The notes under the pieces were generated by a model. That model was not told the DNA's origin. It saw nothing but the letters and a program-made list of their open reading frames with translations, and did not search any database. This document shows, in pieces, positions 35,703 through 46,520 of a stretch of 64,000 nt of DNA. The translations under genes and the position numbers were made by a program. This DNA is from Bacillus sp. EB600 (GTDB lineage Bacteria > Bacillota > Bacilli > Bacillales > Cytobacillaceae): NCBI RefSeq assembly GCF_024494385.1, contig NZ_JAEVLT010000008.1, positions 1 through 64,000 of the forward strand, read 5' to 3'. Each line of letters begins with the position of its first letter. Position 1 is the stretch's first letter.

Positions 35703-36347
35703 TTAACCCCTTATTAATTCAATTGCTTTTCCCCGGTCCTCTTGATTATAAATAGCGGATCCTGCAACAAGAACTGTTGCCCCTGCCTCAATGCAAAGCT
35801 TTGCTGTTTCAGGATTTACCCCGCCATCAATTTCAATTTCAATATTAACTCCTTTTTCTGCCGCTAATTCGGTTACTTTCCTTATTTTAGGCAAAACCTC
35901 AGGAATAAATGTTTGTCCGCCAAAACCAGGGTTGACAGACATTAGCAGTACCATATCAATATCCCCCATAATATGCTGAAGGGTTTCGATCGGTGTTGCC
36001 GGATTTAACACAACTCCAGCCTTTGCCCCAAATGATTTAATCAAGTGAATGGTCCGGTGCAGATGCCTGCAGGCTTCCACATGAACGGTAATATAATCAG
36101 CACCTGCTTTTGCAAATGCTTCAATATACTGGTCGGGATTTTCAATCATCAGGTGAACATCAAGCGGAAGCTTCGTGATCGGCCTTATGGCACCCACAAT
36201 CAGGGGTCCTATCGTGATATTCGGGACAAAATGTCCATCCATTACATCGACATGGATGAAATCTGCACCACCCTTTTCCACATCTACTATTTCTTCCCCT
36301 AATTTTGCGAAATCTGCAGATAAAATAGACGGAGCAATTTTTACCAT
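35703..36347 (-). CDS. rpe: Ribulose-phosphate 3-epimerase
   Basis: 214 residues. It interconverts ribulose-5-phosphate and xylulose-5-phosphate in the pentose phosphate pathway. A TIM barrel with [34 protein letters not shown] (metal His/Asp), [29 protein letters not shown] and [12 protein letters not shown]. It lies three bases after the rsgA stop. Confidence 0.97.
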   Translation of the reverse strand: MVKIAPSILSADFAKLGEEIVDVEKGGADFIHVDVMDGHFVPNITIGPLIVGAIRPITKLPLDVHLMIENPDQYIEAFAKAGADYITVHVEACRHLHRTIHLIKSFGAKAGVVLNPATPIETLQHIMGDIDMVLLMSVNPGFGGQTFIPEVLPKIRKVTELAAEKGVNIEIEIDGGVNPETAKLCIEAGATVLVAGSAIYNQEDRGKAIELIRG

Positions 36348-36350
36348 CTT

Positions 36351-37232
36351 TTAGTACCTCGGCTTTCTATCTTTTATCTCTTTCAAAAAATCAATATAGT
36401 GCTCATATCGATACGAAGGAATTTCTCCCGCCTCGACTGCTGACTTTACAGCGCATTTTGGTTCCTTTAGATGAAGGCAGCCTCTGAACTTGCAATCCTC
36501 ACTTGCCTTCTGAAGCTCAGGAAAGCAGTATGTCAACTCCTCTGCTTCGATATTTGTAAATTCCAACGAACTAAATCCTGGGGTATCAGCTACTAGACCA
36601 TGACCAACATGAATTAATTCCACATGTCGGGTTGTATGCTTCCCCCGGCCAAGATGTGAGGAGATATCATTGGTTTTTAAAGCCAGCTCGGGCTTTAATG
36701 CATTTAATAAAGATGATTTTCCCACTCCTGATTGGCCAGCAAACACCGAAATTTTATTTTCTAAGTGTGGGTAGAGCAGTTCAATCCCAAAGTCTGTCTC
36801 ACTGGAGGTTAGAATTACTTCATAACCTGCAAGACGGTATTGTTCCGCATATTGTTCGATTTCTGCATGCTGTTCGTCCGTTGCTAAATCTAATTTTGTA
36901 ATACAAATAAGCGGTTTAATACGGTTAAATTCAATGAGGACCAGAAAACGATCCAATAAATTCGGGCTAAAATCAGGCTCTACAGCAGAAAAAACGAGAA
37001 TGGCTTGGTCAACATTCGCGATTGGCGGACGGACTAATTCATTTTTACGTTCTTTCACTTCAAGAATATAGCCTTCTAGATCATTATCTGCTTGAAAAAC
37101 AACTTCATCGCCAACAAGAGGAGTAATTTTGTTTTTACGAAATATCCCTCTGCCACGACATTGGATAATTCCCTCGTTTTGCAAGACATAATAAAAACCA
37201 CTTAATGCTTTGACTATTTTACCTTCAGGCAT
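36351..37232 (-). CDS. rsgA: RsgA/CpgA, ribosome small-subunit GTPase
   Basis: 293 residues. It checks late 30S maturation; in B. subtilis it is phosphorylated by PrkC, whose gene lies just upstream. N-terminal OB fold (1-65), a circularly permuted GTPase with G4 ICITKLDL (about 115), G1 FAGQSGVGKSSLLN (about 167) and G3 VADTPGFSSLEF (about 212), and a C-terminal zinc knuckle (CFPELQKASEDCKFRGCLHL then EPKC). Confidence 0.96.
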   Translation of the reverse strand: MPEGKIVKALSGFYYVLQNEGIIQCRGRGIFRKNKITPLVGDEVVFQADNDLEGYILEVKERKNELVRPPIANVDQAILVFSAVEPDFSPNLLDRFLVLIEFNRIKPLICITKLDLATDEQHAEIEQYAEQYRLAGYEVILTSSETDFGIELLYPHLENKISVFAGQSGVGKSSLLNALKPELALKTNDISSHLGRGKHTTRHVELIHVGHGLVADTPGFSSLEFTNIEAEELTYCFPELQKASEDCKFRGCLHLKEPKCAVKSAVEAGEIPSYRYEHYIDFLKEIKDRKPRY

Positions 37233-37336
37233 AGCAACCTCCTTGCCCTGATTGCTTCTAGGACACTTCTAGCTTTATCGTAAAGATCCCCCAACCCGTT
37301 GCTTAAAAATCGCAGCCTTTTATACCAATCTTTTCT

Positions 37337-39304
37337 TTACTCAGCAGCATTATAATCAACGAAATCATCACTAATTACCGAACCCTCGCGGACTACTTTG
37401 TATTCAGCCTTTTTGCCTTCTTCAATTTTCAGTTCAATTGTTCGTTTAATGTCCTGCGTAATATAAACTGTTTCCGACGGTTCTGTCAAGCTGTGATTCA
37501 TATCATCGATATAAATTTGTACTTCCTGCGGTTGTCCTGGGACTTTAGGTTGATAGGCGATGGACAATTCCCTAGTAACCGTTTTTGGCGGTTTTTCTTC
37601 TTTGCCTTTTGAAATAACGACGGTTACCTTGTCACCCTTGTGCATTTCTGTCCCAGCCGCTGGTGACTGAGAGATAACCATTCCAGCTGGGATGGTGTCA
37701 TTGTATTGCTGTTGGCTGGTGTCGATAGATAAACCGAAAGATTGAGCATAATCAACGGCCGCTGTTGAATTATATTGGGTCAGATCTTTTAGAATGATTT
37801 GTTTTGGTCCCTTACTAACAGTAAAAATCAAACTTGTACTTTCAGGAGTTACCTTTTTCCCTGCTGGCGGGTCTTGTTCGATAATGGTTCCAGGATCACT
37901 TTCATCATTAACCTCTTTTTTGCTAATATCTTTAAAGTCTTTATTTCCTAACAAACTGACAACATCGTCATACTGACGGCTTGTGTAATCGCTAAGTTCA
38001 TATTTCTTTTTACCAGTGGATGTATAGAGATTAATCTTCGAACCCTCTTTTGCTGTTGTTCGAGCTGAAGGATCCGTTTTAATAACTTTACCTTTTTCGA
38101 TCGTATCATCTGGTATATCATTCGTTTTACCTATTACAAATCCTTTTGAAACAAGTGAGGTTACCGCATCATCAAATTTCATACCGCTGACATCCGGAAT
38201 AGTCACATCCTTCGGTGACATCAGGCTAGGTAACACAAAAACAGTTAGGATCCCAATAATGACAATGGCCGCGAAAGTTGATAGTAAAATAATGGGCCAC
38301 TTCTTGCGTTTTTTCTTATCATTCCCTTTTTTTGGTTCATCCATTGCTTTTAAAATATGTTTATCTGTATTATGAACGAGGGTTTCGTCCAAACTTTTAA
38401 TATTCGGATCACTTGTGATGATCGGAATTGCTTTTGTCGCATCTATATCAATCGGAATAAAGAACTTTGGTTCATGTAAACGTTCAGGATCAAGTGCGGT
38501 TCGAAGGTCCTCTTCCATGTCTTCGACACTATTATAGCGATGAAAGGGATCCTTTGCTGTTGCTTTTAAAACAACATTTTCAACACTTTGCGGTATAGTA
38601 GGGTTCCATCTTCTTACTGACGGTGTTTCAGACTGTAAATGCATTAGGGCGATCGAAACTGCCGATTCCCCAGAAAAAGGAAGTCTACCTGTTAAAAGTT
38701 CAAACAAGACGATTCCTAACGAGTAGATGTCTGACTTCTTATTCGCCATGCCGCCGCGGGCTTGTTCAGGTGATAAATAATGGACGGAGCCTAGGACTGC
38801 ATTGGTCTGGGTAAACCTTGTGGCACTTAATGCCATTGCAATGCCAAAATCAGTTATTTTTACATTTCCTTCCCGATCCACTAAAATATTATCGGGCTTA
38901 ATATCCCGATGAATAATATTATTTTGGTGGGCATGTGCAATTGCTGATGTTAACTGCCGCATAATTTCAATTGACTCTTCTACCCTTAATGGGGAAAATT
39001 GCTGTATGTATTGTTTTAATGTTTGGCCGTCCACATGCTCCATGACGATATAATAAATGTTATCCTCTTCGCCAACATCATAGATATTCACAATATTAGG
39101 ATGTATTAGGCTTGTAGCTGATTGCGCCTCTCTATGAAAACGACGAATAAATTCTTCATCATTGGTTAAATCATGTCGCAGCATTTTTACGGCTACGTTG
39201 CGGTCGAGGATCATATCATGAGCAAGGTAAACATTTGCCATTCCCCCGCCGCCGAGCATATCCAAAATCTTATAACGGCCGCTTATTCTTTTCCCAATCA
39301 TCAT
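37337..39304 (-). CDS. prkC: PrkC, membrane Ser/Thr kinase with three PASTA repeats
   Basis: 655 residues. The cytosolic kinase domain (1-270) has GGGGMANVYLAHD, the VAVKML lysine, IIHRDIKPDNIL and DFGIA. After a basic linker comes one membrane segment (WPIILLSTFAAIVIIGILTV, about 335-360), then three extracellular PASTA domains (starts near VTIPDVSGMKFDDAV, YELSDYTSRQYDDVV and IILKDLTQYNSTAAV) and a C-terminal Ig-like tail. PrkC senses muropeptides, triggers spore germination and affects cell wall metabolism. The start touches the stp stop; a kinase-phosphatase pair. Confidence 0.97.
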   Translation of the reverse strand: MMIGKRISGRYKILDMLGGGGMANVYLAHDMILDRNVAVKMLRHDLTNDEEFIRRFHREAQSATSLIHPNIVNIYDVGEEDNIYYIVMEHVDGQTLKQYIQQFSPLRVEESIEIMRQLTSAIAHAHQNNIIHRDIKPDNILVDREGNVKITDFGIAMALSATRFTQTNAVLGSVHYLSPEQARGGMANKKSDIYSLGIVLFELLTGRLPFSGESAVSIALMHLQSETPSVRRWNPTIPQSVENVVLKATAKDPFHRYNSVEDMEEDLRTALDPERLHEPKFFIPIDIDATKAIPIITSDPNIKSLDETLVHNTDKHILKAMDEPKKGNDKKKRKKWPIILLSTFAAIVIIGILTVFVLPSLMSPKDVTIPDVSGMKFDDAVTSLVSKGFVIGKTNDIPDDTIEKGKVIKTDPSARTTAKEGSKINLYTSTGKKKYELSDYTSRQYDDVVSLLGNKDFKDISKKEVNDESDPGTIIEQDPPAGKKVTPESTSLIFTVSKGPKQIILKDLTQYNSTAAVDYAQSFGLSIDTSQQQYNDTIPAGMVISQSPAAGTEMHKGDKVTVVISKGKEEKPPKTVTRELSIAYQPKVPGQPQEVQIYIDDMNHSLTEPSETVYITQDIKRTIELKIEEGKKAEYKVVREGSVISDDFVDYNAAE

Positions 39305-40057
39305 TTATTCAACACCTTCACTAGGTTCAGAAAACTCAACAATCGCTAGGGAAATGTTATCTTCACCGCCATAATTATTGGCGAGAGAAATAAGCTTTGC
39401 GGCCTTTTGGTCATGTAAACAATCGCTTGAGAGAATTTCCTTCATTTCTCGTTCACTAACTTTATTAGACAATCCGTCAGAGCATAATAATAGACAATCG
39501 CCTTCTTCAAACATAATCGTTTTAATATCCATTTCGACCGTTTCCTCTGTTCCTAAGGCACGCAGTAACACATTTTTGCGTGGATGGTGCTCAGCATCCT
39601 CTTTTGATATTTGCCCAAACCGAACAAGCTCGTTTACAAGGGAATGGTCTACTGTAACCTGATTAAAACCTGATTCATTTAACAAGTAACAACGGCTGTC
39701 TCCAATGTTAGCAACTGTTGCAAAATGTTCGGTACTAATGGCCGCAACAATTGTTGTCCCCATTCCATCACATTCAGAATTACTACGGGCATGGTCATAC
39801 AAAAGTTGATTTACATGTAAAATCTGCTCTTTTAGCCATTCTTCTGCTTGATCAGCCGTTGTAATCCCTTTTGTTCCTTCCCACTGCTTTTTTAACTCCA
39901 TTAACGTCATTCCACTGGCAACCTCACCAGCAAGGTGACCGCCCATTCCATCGGCAACAATGGCTAGGCGATGACCATCAAGATTTTGGATAATTCCCCC
40001 TGAATCTTCATTATGCTGGCGAACTTTACCCCGGTCTGTCATAAACACTGCTTTCAT
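39305..40057 (-). CDS. stp: PP2C-type Ser/Thr phosphatase (PrpC/Stp)
   Basis: 250 residues from MKAVFMTDRGKVRQHNEDSG. It removes phosphate from PrkC and its targets. The metal-binding acids lie in RQHNEDSGG, VADGMGGHLAGEVAS, LLLCSDGLSNKV and YGGEDNISLA. The frame is open to 40123 within rlmN, but the GAGGTGA SD and family length set the ATG at 40057. It is directly followed by prkC. Confidence 0.96.
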   Translation of the reverse strand: MKAVFMTDRGKVRQHNEDSGGIIQNLDGHRLAIVADGMGGHLAGEVASGMTLMELKKQWEGTKGITTADQAEEWLKEQILHVNQLLYDHARSNSECDGMGTTIVAAISTEHFATVANIGDSRCYLLNESGFNQVTVDHSLVNELVRFGQISKEDAEHHPRKNVLLRALGTEETVEMDIKTIMFEEGDCLLLCSDGLSNKVSEREMKEILSSDCLHDQKAAKLISLANNYGGEDNISLAIVEFSEPSEGVE

Positions 40058-40061
40058 TTTG

Positions 40062-41153
40062 TCACCTCGTCTCCTCTTTCCGCTCCTTTGCACGAAGTTG
40101 TCCACATGCTGCGTCGATATCATGTCCGTGCTCTCGGCGTATGGTTACATTGATACCATTTTTCTTTAATGCTTTCTCAAAAGCAAAAATTTGATTTCTT
40201 GGCGTTCTAACGTAATTCCGTTCTGGAACGTAGTTAACTGGAATAAGGTTGACATGACATTTAATTCCCTTTACTAGACGGGATAATTCCTCTGCATGTT
40301 CAACTGAATCGTTGACTCCACCAAACAGACCATATTCAAAGCTTATTCGACGCCCGGTCTTATCGATATAATACCGCACTGCATCCATTAAGTCATCAAG
40401 TTTATATGCTTTATTAATCGGCATTAATCTTGACCTTAATTCCGTGTTAGGAGCATGAAGGGAAATAGCAAAATTAATCTGCATATCTTCATCAGCAAAC
40501 GTGTATATTTTTGGAATGATTCCACTTGTAGAAACAGTAATATGACGGGCGCCTATATTAAGACCCTTCTCATGGTTAATAATTTTTAAGAAACCAAGCA
40601 TGTTATCATAATTATCAAACGGTTCACCAATTCCCATAATGACAACTGAACTGACCCGTTCATCTGTTTCATCCAACGCTTGCTGAACGGTTACTACCTG
40701 GGAAACAATTTCCCCGGCTTCAAGGTGGCGCTTTAGGCCTCCTAATGTGGACGCACAAAAGGTACAACCTATCCTGCAGCCAACCTGAGTCGTTACACAA
40801 ACAGAATTTCCATAATCGTGGCGCATTAACACCGTTTCAATTGAATAGCCGTCATGAAGCTCAAATAAAAACTTAATCGTGCCATCAGAAGAGGTTTGCT
40901 TAATAATTGTTTTTAGAGTCGTCAGCTGAAAGCTGTCATCCAGCTTATCCCTTAGACCTTTTGCTAAATTACTCATTTCATCAAAAGAGGATATTCTTTT
41001 TTTGTATAACCAGTCATAAATTTGCTCGGCACGAAACGGCTTCTCACCGTTTTCCGTCAGCCAATTCTTCAATTCGGGGAGTTGGATTGAATAGATCGAC
41101 GGCTTGTTCATTTTGATTGTTTCGTTTACTTCAGTTGTATTTGTTTGTTCCAA
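40062..41153 (-). CDS. rlmN: RlmN, 23S rRNA/tRNA adenine-C2 methyltransferase
   Basis: 363 residues. This radical-SAM enzyme methylates A2503 of 23S rRNA and A37 of some tRNAs. The iron-sulfur cysteines are in [30 protein letters not shown] and the second active cysteine near the end ([12 protein letters not shown]) are present. It appears to start with TTG ([11 protein letters not shown]) behind AAGAAGG, three bases after rsmB; the length then equals that of B. subtilis. Confidence 0.96.
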   Translation of the reverse strand: MEQTNTTEVNETIKMNKPSIYSIQLPELKNWLTENGEKPFRAEQIYDWLYKKRISSFDEMSNLAKGLRDKLDDSFQLTTLKTIIKQTSSDGTIKFLFELHDGYSIETVLMRHDYGNSVCVTTQVGCRIGCTFCASTLGGLKRHLEAGEIVSQVVTVQQALDETDERVSSVVIMGIGEPFDNYDNMLGFLKIINHEKGLNIGARHITVSTSGIIPKIYTFADEDMQINFAISLHAPNTELRSRLMPINKAYKLDDLMDAVRYYIDKTGRRISFEYGLFGGVNDSVEHAEELSRLVKGIKCHVNLIPVNYVPERNYVRTPRNQIFAFEKALKKNGINVTIRREHGHDIDAACGQLRAKERKEETR

Positions 41154-41156
41154 CTA

Positions 41157-42512
41157 TTAAACCTTCTTTCTTAAGCAAGCAATGTAAAAACCATCTGAAC
41201 CAAAGTCCTGCGGAAAAACCTGGAGATCGAAACTGGTAATGTGCGGCTGGACTGCTGCCGGCATCCTGTCCTTAAAGGACGGATCACCTTCAAATTGTGG
41301 ATGGTTCTTCAAAAAGGTCCTAACTGTGTTTTCATTTTCTTCTTGGTCCACCGTACATGTGCTATAAACAAGCACACCGCCTTTTCTTACTAAGGTTGAG
41401 ACGGATTCCAGCAGGTCTTGCTGAATGTTGCTTAATTGATATATATCTTGCTCTTTTTTTGTATATTTCATATCCGGTTTTCTTCTCATCACACCCAGCC
41501 CAGAGCAAGGGGCATCGAGAAGAATCCGATCAAAGGACTCATGCTCAAAACTTTCCGGAGCATGGCGGCTATCCATTGTCTGCGTTTTTATATTGCTTAA
41601 AGCTAGCCGTCTGGCATTATCGTTAATCAATTTAACCTTGTGTTCATGAAGATCAAGCGAGATAACCTGACCGCTATTGTTCATTTTTTCGGCAATATGG
41701 GTACTCTTCCCACCCGGAGCAGCGCAAGCGTCTAACACGACTTCATCGTTGGTTACTCCAAGTGCGTAAGCAACGAGCATTGAGCTTTCATCCTGGATCG
41801 TTAACAATCCATCTTTATAAGCAGTCGAAGAGGCCAGATTTCCCTTTAGTGCTCTGATCGCTTCAGGAATGATCGGACTCAGTTCAACTTGAAATCCTTC
41901 CTCCTCAAGACGTTTTGCACAGTCCTCTCTTGTTGTTTTGGTCCTGTTCACTCGTGCCGTTTGCAGTGGTGCCGTTAAGTTCATCTCGCCCATTTCCTTT
42001 GTTTTTTCAAAGCCAAATTGCTGAACCCATCTTTTGACAAGCCATTCAGGATGACTTGTCTCAATGGAGAGCCGTTCGATGGGGTCTGTGATGACTTCAA
42101 GTGACGGAAGCCCTTGACGCTGAATGCTTCTTAACACACCGTTGACCATACCTGCAATTCCTTTATGACCGCGTTTCTTGGCAATTTCCACTGCCTCGTA
42201 AATTGCAGCCCGATCTGGTATTTTATCAAGATAAACCATCTGATAGAGGGTAAGCCGCAGCAAATTTAGGACCCAGCCTTCAATTTTATTCGCTTTTTTT
42301 ATAAAAGGTTTTAAAAAGAAGTCCAACGTCATTTTTCTTTGCAGTGTACCATAGGTTAATTCAGTTAATAGACCGATGTCTTTGGTGGGCAAATCATTTT
42401 TTTCAATCGCGTGATGCAAAAGCAGATTGCTGTACGATTGGTTTTTTTCAATTGCATCAAGCAGATCCAGTACTGTTTCACGGACATTCTTTTTCTTAGA
42501 ATTCATTGTCAT
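41157..42512 (-). CDS. rsmB: RsmB, 16S rRNA m5C967 methyltransferase
   Basis: 451 residues. The N-terminal NusB-like RNA-binding domain (1-140) is followed by a SAM-dependent methyltransferase with [17 protein letters not shown] (about 265), [17 protein letters not shown] with the first conserved cysteine, and [13 protein letters not shown] with the catalytic cysteine. It overlaps the end of fmt by 17 bases, which implies translational coupling. Confidence 0.96.
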   Translation of the reverse strand: MTMNSKKKNVRETVLDLLDAIEKNQSYSNLLLHHAIEKNDLPTKDIGLLTELTYGTLQRKMTLDFFLKPFIKKANKIEGWVLNLLRLTLYQMVYLDKIPDRAAIYEAVEIAKKRGHKGIAGMVNGVLRSIQRQGLPSLEVITDPIERLSIETSHPEWLVKRWVQQFGFEKTKEMGEMNLTAPLQTARVNRTKTTREDCAKRLEEEGFQVELSPIIPEAIRALKGNLASSTAYKDGLLTIQDESSMLVAYALGVTNDEVVLDACAAPGGKSTHIAEKMNNSGQVISLDLHEHKVKLINDNARRLALSNIKTQTMDSRHAPESFEHESFDRILLDAPCSGLGVMRRKPDMKYTKKEQDIYQLSNIQQDLLESVSTLVRKGGVLVYSTCTVDQEENENTVRTFLKNHPQFEGDPSFKDRMPAAVQPHITSFDLQVFPQDFGSDGFYIACLRKKV

Positions 42513-43452
42513 CTCCGAGTCTTACCCCTGTCGTTAGTTTGGACCCGGCACCTCTTAAAAAATCCTCAACAGACATTTTTGTTTTACCAGAAGGCTGAAG
42601 TTCTTTAATTTGAATACAGGTATCATTTCCGGTTACAACTGTTATTCCAGCCTGTCCTATTTCCACAATTGTCCCAGGTGCACGATCAAATTGACCGGGA
42701 ATTTTATCTGCCCGCCAGATTTTTAACACTTTCCCATCCAAAACAGTGAAAGCAACAGGCCACGGATTAAGCCCGCGGATGTGGTTGAATATTTCCTCTC
42801 CGGTTTTTGTCCAATCAATTTTTTCTTGTTCTCGTTTAATATTTGGAGCAAACGTTGCCGCACTTTCGTCTTGCGGGATGGCGGTAAGCTTTCCAGCAAG
42901 AAGCGGCGGCAATGTTTTAGATAACAATTTTGATCCAGCAGCACTTAGCTTATCGTGCAATGTTCCTAAAATGTCTTCATCTGTAATCGGTACTTCTACC
43001 TGTGTTAAAATATCACCTGCATCAAGCTTTTCAGCCATATACATAATCGTGATTCCTGTCTTCTTTTTTCCTTTTAGGAGCGCATAGTGAATTGGGGCAC
43101 CTCCGCGCAGCTCTGGTAAAAGTGAAGCGTGAACGTTAATGCAGCCATGTTTCGGTGCTTGAAGAAGCTCCTTAGGTAAAATCTGCCCAAAGGCAGCAGT
43201 AATAATAAGCTCAGGTTTTAAAGCGAGAATTTTTTCAAGCTCTACCTTGTCTCGAATCTTTTCCGGTTGGTAAACCGGGATTCCTTGTTTTTGTGCTTCC
43301 ACTTTTACAGGAGGAGGAGTCATTACTCTCTTTCTGCCCACTGGACGATCTGGCTGTGTCACGACTGCGATTACCTCGTAGCCATCATTCATTATTTGCT
43401 GTAAAACCGGCACTGCGAAATCGGGAGTGCCCATAAAAATGATTTTCGTCAT
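42496..43452 (-). CDS. fmt: Methionyl-tRNA formyltransferase
   Basis: 318 residues. It formylates initiator Met-tRNA with 10-formyl-THF. The N-terminal domain has [15 protein letters not shown], the catalytic Asn/His in [20 protein letters not shown] and [16 protein letters not shown]. The C-terminal OB-like domain (about 205-310) binds tRNA. It overlaps def by four bases: the formyl group it adds is removed by the neighbour. Confidence 0.97.
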   Translation of the reverse strand: MTKIIFMGTPDFAVPVLQQIMNDGYEVIAVVTQPDRPVGRKRVMTPPPVKVEAQKQGIPVYQPEKIRDKVELEKILALKPELIITAAFGQILPKELLQAPKHGCINVHASLLPELRGGAPIHYALLKGKKKTGITIMYMAEKLDAGDILTQVEVPITDEDILGTLHDKLSAAGSKLLSKTLPPLLAGKLTAIPQDESAATFAPNIKREQEKIDWTKTGEEIFNHIRGLNPWPVAFTVLDGKVLKIWRADKIPGQFDRAPGTIVEIGQAGITVVTGNDTCIQIKELQPSGKTKMSVEDFLRGAGSKLTTGVRLGDDNEF

Positions 43453-43934
43453 CCTTCTTCCTGCCCCCCTAGCTCTTCTTCCGTCAAATATCTTGAAACA
43501 AGTGAGGTAAATAAAATGCCATGCAAATGGTCAATTTCATGCTGGATCGCCCGCGCCAAGAATCCCTCCGCTTTCAGTGTGTATGCTTTCCCTTTGCGAT
43601 CAAGTGCCTCAATTTTTACGAAATCAGGTCTTGTTACTTCCCCATATATACCCGGGAAGCTTAAGCAGCCCTCTGGTCCTGTTTGCTCGCCGGAAGTTTC
43701 AAGAATTCGTGGATTGATCATTTCGATTGTGCCATGATCATCATCAACATCAACAACAGCAATTTGCTGGTCCAAGCCAATTTGTGGAGCGGCAAGACCG
43801 ACTCCATCGTATTCGATCATGGTATCATACATATCATCAAGCAGCTTGGCTAGTTTTTTATCAAATTTGGTTACTTCCTTGCACTCCTGCTCTAATATTT
43901 CAGCTGGATACATTACTATTTTCTTAACAGACAA
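43449..43934 (-). CDS. def: Peptide deformylase
   Basis: 161 residues from a TTG start. It removes the N-terminal formyl group from new proteins. Three motifs carry the metal site: [18 protein letters not shown] and QHEIDHLHG. Frames open to 43955, but TTGGAGGAAACAC before TTG 43934 fixes the start ([12 protein letters not shown]) and gives the length of the B. subtilis def product. It is followed by fmt with a four-base overlap. Confidence 0.96.
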   Translation of the reverse strand: MSVKKIVMYPAEILEQECKEVTKFDKKLAKLLDDMYDTMIEYDGVGLAAPQIGLDQQIAVVDVDDDHGTIEMINPRILETSGEQTGPEGCLSFPGIYGEVTRPDFVKIEALDRKGKAYTLKAEGFLARAIQHEIDHLHGILFTSLVSRYLTEEELGGQEEG

Positions 43935-43988
43935 AGTGTTTCCTCCAATTAGCATTTAATAAAAATTCGTATAAAGTTTTAGATCTTA

Positions 43989-44052
43989 GATAACTATCTA
44001 GCTCAAACGCCCAGCGACTGGTGTACTTCGCTAAACGGGCGCTTCCGCTTTT
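43989..44052 (-). repeat. Short form of the dispersed element between def and priA
   Basis: The minus strand left end AAGCGGAAGCGCCCGTTTAG joins after CGAAGTACAC directly to the right end CAGTCGCTGGGCG and TTTGAGCTAGATAGTTATC. The whole middle of the longer copies is missing, leaving a single hairpin with AGCGCCC/GGGCGTT and AGCGA/TCGCT arms. Confidence 0.8.
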
Positions 44053-44111
44053 TTTTGCTATTATTCATTTTCACCAAAATTTTTTTATTCAAAACCAGAT
44101 CAACCGCCGAT

Positions 44112-46520
44112 CTACATCAATATAAACGGATTCGTGTCAACTGAAACCTGCAGGCCAGTGTGCGCTTCCTTCTGATACTGGTTAAGGACATTCTTAAGTG
44201 TTTCTGCCAAGCTGGACTCTCGTTTGTATTTAATGAGACATTGATAGCGGTACCGATTGTTAATGCGTGAGATAGGAGATGCCACTGGGCCTAGTACCAC
44301 CGTTTCATTTGAAAGGCGAGAACGGACATAATTTACAATTTTTTCGGTTACCGATACTGCCTTCATTAATTGTTCATGGCTGACATTGATCAGTGCAAGA
44401 TAATAGAATGGCGGGTATTTATGAATCTTCCGTACCATCATTTCTTGGTGGTAAAAAAGGTCAAAGTCTTGTTTACCTGCAAAGACAATACTATAATGCT
44501 CCGGAGTATAGGTTTGAATGACAACCTCACCAGGAAGCTCATGACGACCTGCGCGCCCGCTCACTTGTGTCAACAACTGAAATGTTTTTTCTGACGAGCG
44601 AAAATCAGGTAAATGCAGCATCGTATCAGCAGAAAGAACCCCAACAAGGGTAATATTCGGAAAATCAAGCCCTTTGGCAATCATTTGTGTGCCTAATAGG
44701 ATATCTGCTTTCCCTTCCATAAAATCCGTTAACAGCCGCTCATGTGACCCCTTTCGGCCTGTCGTATCAACATCCATCCGGATGACTCTTGCAGTGGGAA
44801 GGATTTTTCCCAGTTCCTCCTCCACCTTCTGTGTTCCAGTTCCAAAATAGCGGATATGCTCGCTCGAACATTCCGGGCACGTTGTTGGAACGCGTCCCTC
44901 ATAGCCGCAATAGTGGCATTTCATTTGCTGGTTTACACGATGATAAGTTAAGGAAATATCACAATTTGGACAATTGACGACATAGCCGCAATCCCTGCAC
45001 ATCACAAATGATGAATGACCACGTTTATTTAAAAACAGAACCGTTTGTTGTTTTTTTTCAACCCGGTCTGTTAATTTTTCCAATAGCGTCCTTGAAAACA
45101 TCGATCGATTTCCACCGCGCAACTCCTCACGCATGTCAATGATCTCAACCGAAGGCATGGCGTGATTATTCATTCGGCTTGGAAGAGTTAACAGTTGATA
45201 AACCCCTTTTTGGGCCCTCGCAAAGGATTCCAACGAGGGTGTTGCACTGCCTAATACAACAGGGCAATTGTAATTTCTTGCCCGTTCAATTGCTACATCC
45301 CTTGCATGATAGCGGGGCATTTCTTCCTGCTTATAGCTTGTTTCATGTTCTTCATCAATGATAAGAATGCCCAAATTTTCAAAAGGCGCAAAAATAGCCG
45401 ACCTGGCCCCGACAACTACCTTTACTTCCTTGCGCTGAATTTTTCGCCACTCATCATATTTTTCACCTGCAGAAAGTCCGCTGTGCATAACCGCTACAAG
45501 ATCGCCAAACCTTCCTTTAAAACGGTTCACCATTTGCGGCGTTAAGGCAATTTCCGGTACGAGGACAATCGCCTCTTTCCCTCTGTTAATGACTTCCTGA
45601 ATCGATTGCAAATAAATTTCGGTTTTACCGCTCCCTGTCACTCCATAGAGTAAAAACACTTTATATAGATTATTTTCGATTGTATCAAGAATTGGCTCAA
45701 TCGCCGCTGTTTGTGAAACTGTTAATGGAAGCGGACTTGTTCGCTTGAATTCACGATGCTCATATGGATCACGATATACTTCCATATCCTTTTCTTCAAG
45801 TAACCCTTTAGACGCAAGTGCCTTCACTGAAGACGAACCAAAGCCTAATTCGTTAAGCTTTCTTAACTCAATTGGACTTGGATTCGCGATGAAGTAGCTT
45901 ACTAGCTCTCTTTGTTTTTCGGCTCTTGCTGGTAATTGACCCAGTTCACTTGTTAACTCAGGTACGGGAAGCAAGGGGAGCACAAATTTTAATTTTTTCT
46001 TATGAAGTCGTTCTTTCACCTCATAGATAACTTCTAAACGTCCCTTTGCCGCTTCTTTATGCAATGTACGCTCAAGGTTAGACTTTAAGGCTATGTCCCA
46101 GGTGATAGCTGTATTGCTTATAAAAAACGGCTGAAGTTCCCCTGGTAATTCCGCTGGTTTTACACCTGGGGCAAGGCTTACTTTCTTTTCATATTTTGCT
46201 TTTAGGGCAGCCGGCAGCATAGCTTGGTAGGTTACTATTTTAAAGCTTAACGTGCTTTCGGTTAACCAATGCCCCAGCTCTAATAATTCCTTGTTTAAGA
46301 CAGGCACTAAATCAATTGGTTCGATTATTTCCTTCAATTTAGCAAAGTCCGATTGGGCTTTTGTACCGATGACGAACCCCTGTATCTTTCTTGGTCCGAA
46401 CGGGACGATGACTCTGATCCCAGGTTGGATAATGTCGAGCCATTTATCCGGGATCAAATAATCAAACGCTTTATCCGTTTGCTTTGCAGGGACATCTACG
46501 ATGACACTGGCAATATTCAT
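44112..46520 (-). CDS. priA: PriA, replication restart helicase
   Basis: 802 residues. PriA recognises abandoned forks and reloads the replicative helicase with DnaD/DnaB. N-terminal DNA-binding domain (1-110), Walker A YGVTGSGKTEIYLQ (about 292), IIDEEHETSYKQ, and a zinc region with eight cysteines (CRDCGYVVNCPNCD, CHYCGYEGRVPTTCPEC), then TRVIRMDVDTTGRKG and VSGRAGRHELPG. It overlaps coaBC by four bases. Confidence 0.97.
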   Translation of the reverse strand: MNIASVIVDVPAKQTDKAFDYLIPDKWLDIIQPGIRVIVPFGPRKIQGFVIGTKAQSDFAKLKEIIEPIDLVPVLNKELLELGHWLTESTLSFKIVTYQAMLPAALKAKYEKKVSLAPGVKPAELPGELQPFFISNTAITWDIALKSNLERTLHKEAAKGRLEVIYEVKERLHKKKLKFVLPLLPVPELTSELGQLPARAEKQRELVSYFIANPSPIELRKLNELGFGSSSVKALASKGLLEEKDMEVYRDPYEHREFKRTSPLPLTVSQTAAIEPILDTIENNLYKVFLLYGVTGSGKTEIYLQSIQEVINRGKEAIVLVPEIALTPQMVNRFKGRFGDLVAVMHSGLSAGEKYDEWRKIQRKEVKVVVGARSAIFAPFENLGILIIDEEHETSYKQEEMPRYHARDVAIERARNYNCPVVLGSATPSLESFARAQKGVYQLLTLPSRMNNHAMPSVEIIDMREELRGGNRSMFSRTLLEKLTDRVEKKQQTVLFLNKRGHSSFVMCRDCGYVVNCPNCDISLTYHRVNQQMKCHYCGYEGRVPTTCPECSSEHIRYFGTGTQKVEEELGKILPTARVIRMDVDTTGRKGSHERLLTDFMEGKADILLGTQMIAKGLDFPNITLVGVLSADTMLHLPDFRSSEKTFQLLTQVSGRAGRHELPGEVVIQTYTPEHYSIVFAGKQDFDLFYHQEMMVRKIHKYPPFYYLALINVSHEQLMKAVSVTEKIVNYVRSRLSNETVVLGPVASPISRINNRYRYQCLIKYKRESSLAETLKNVLNQYQKEAHTGLQVSVDTNPFILM

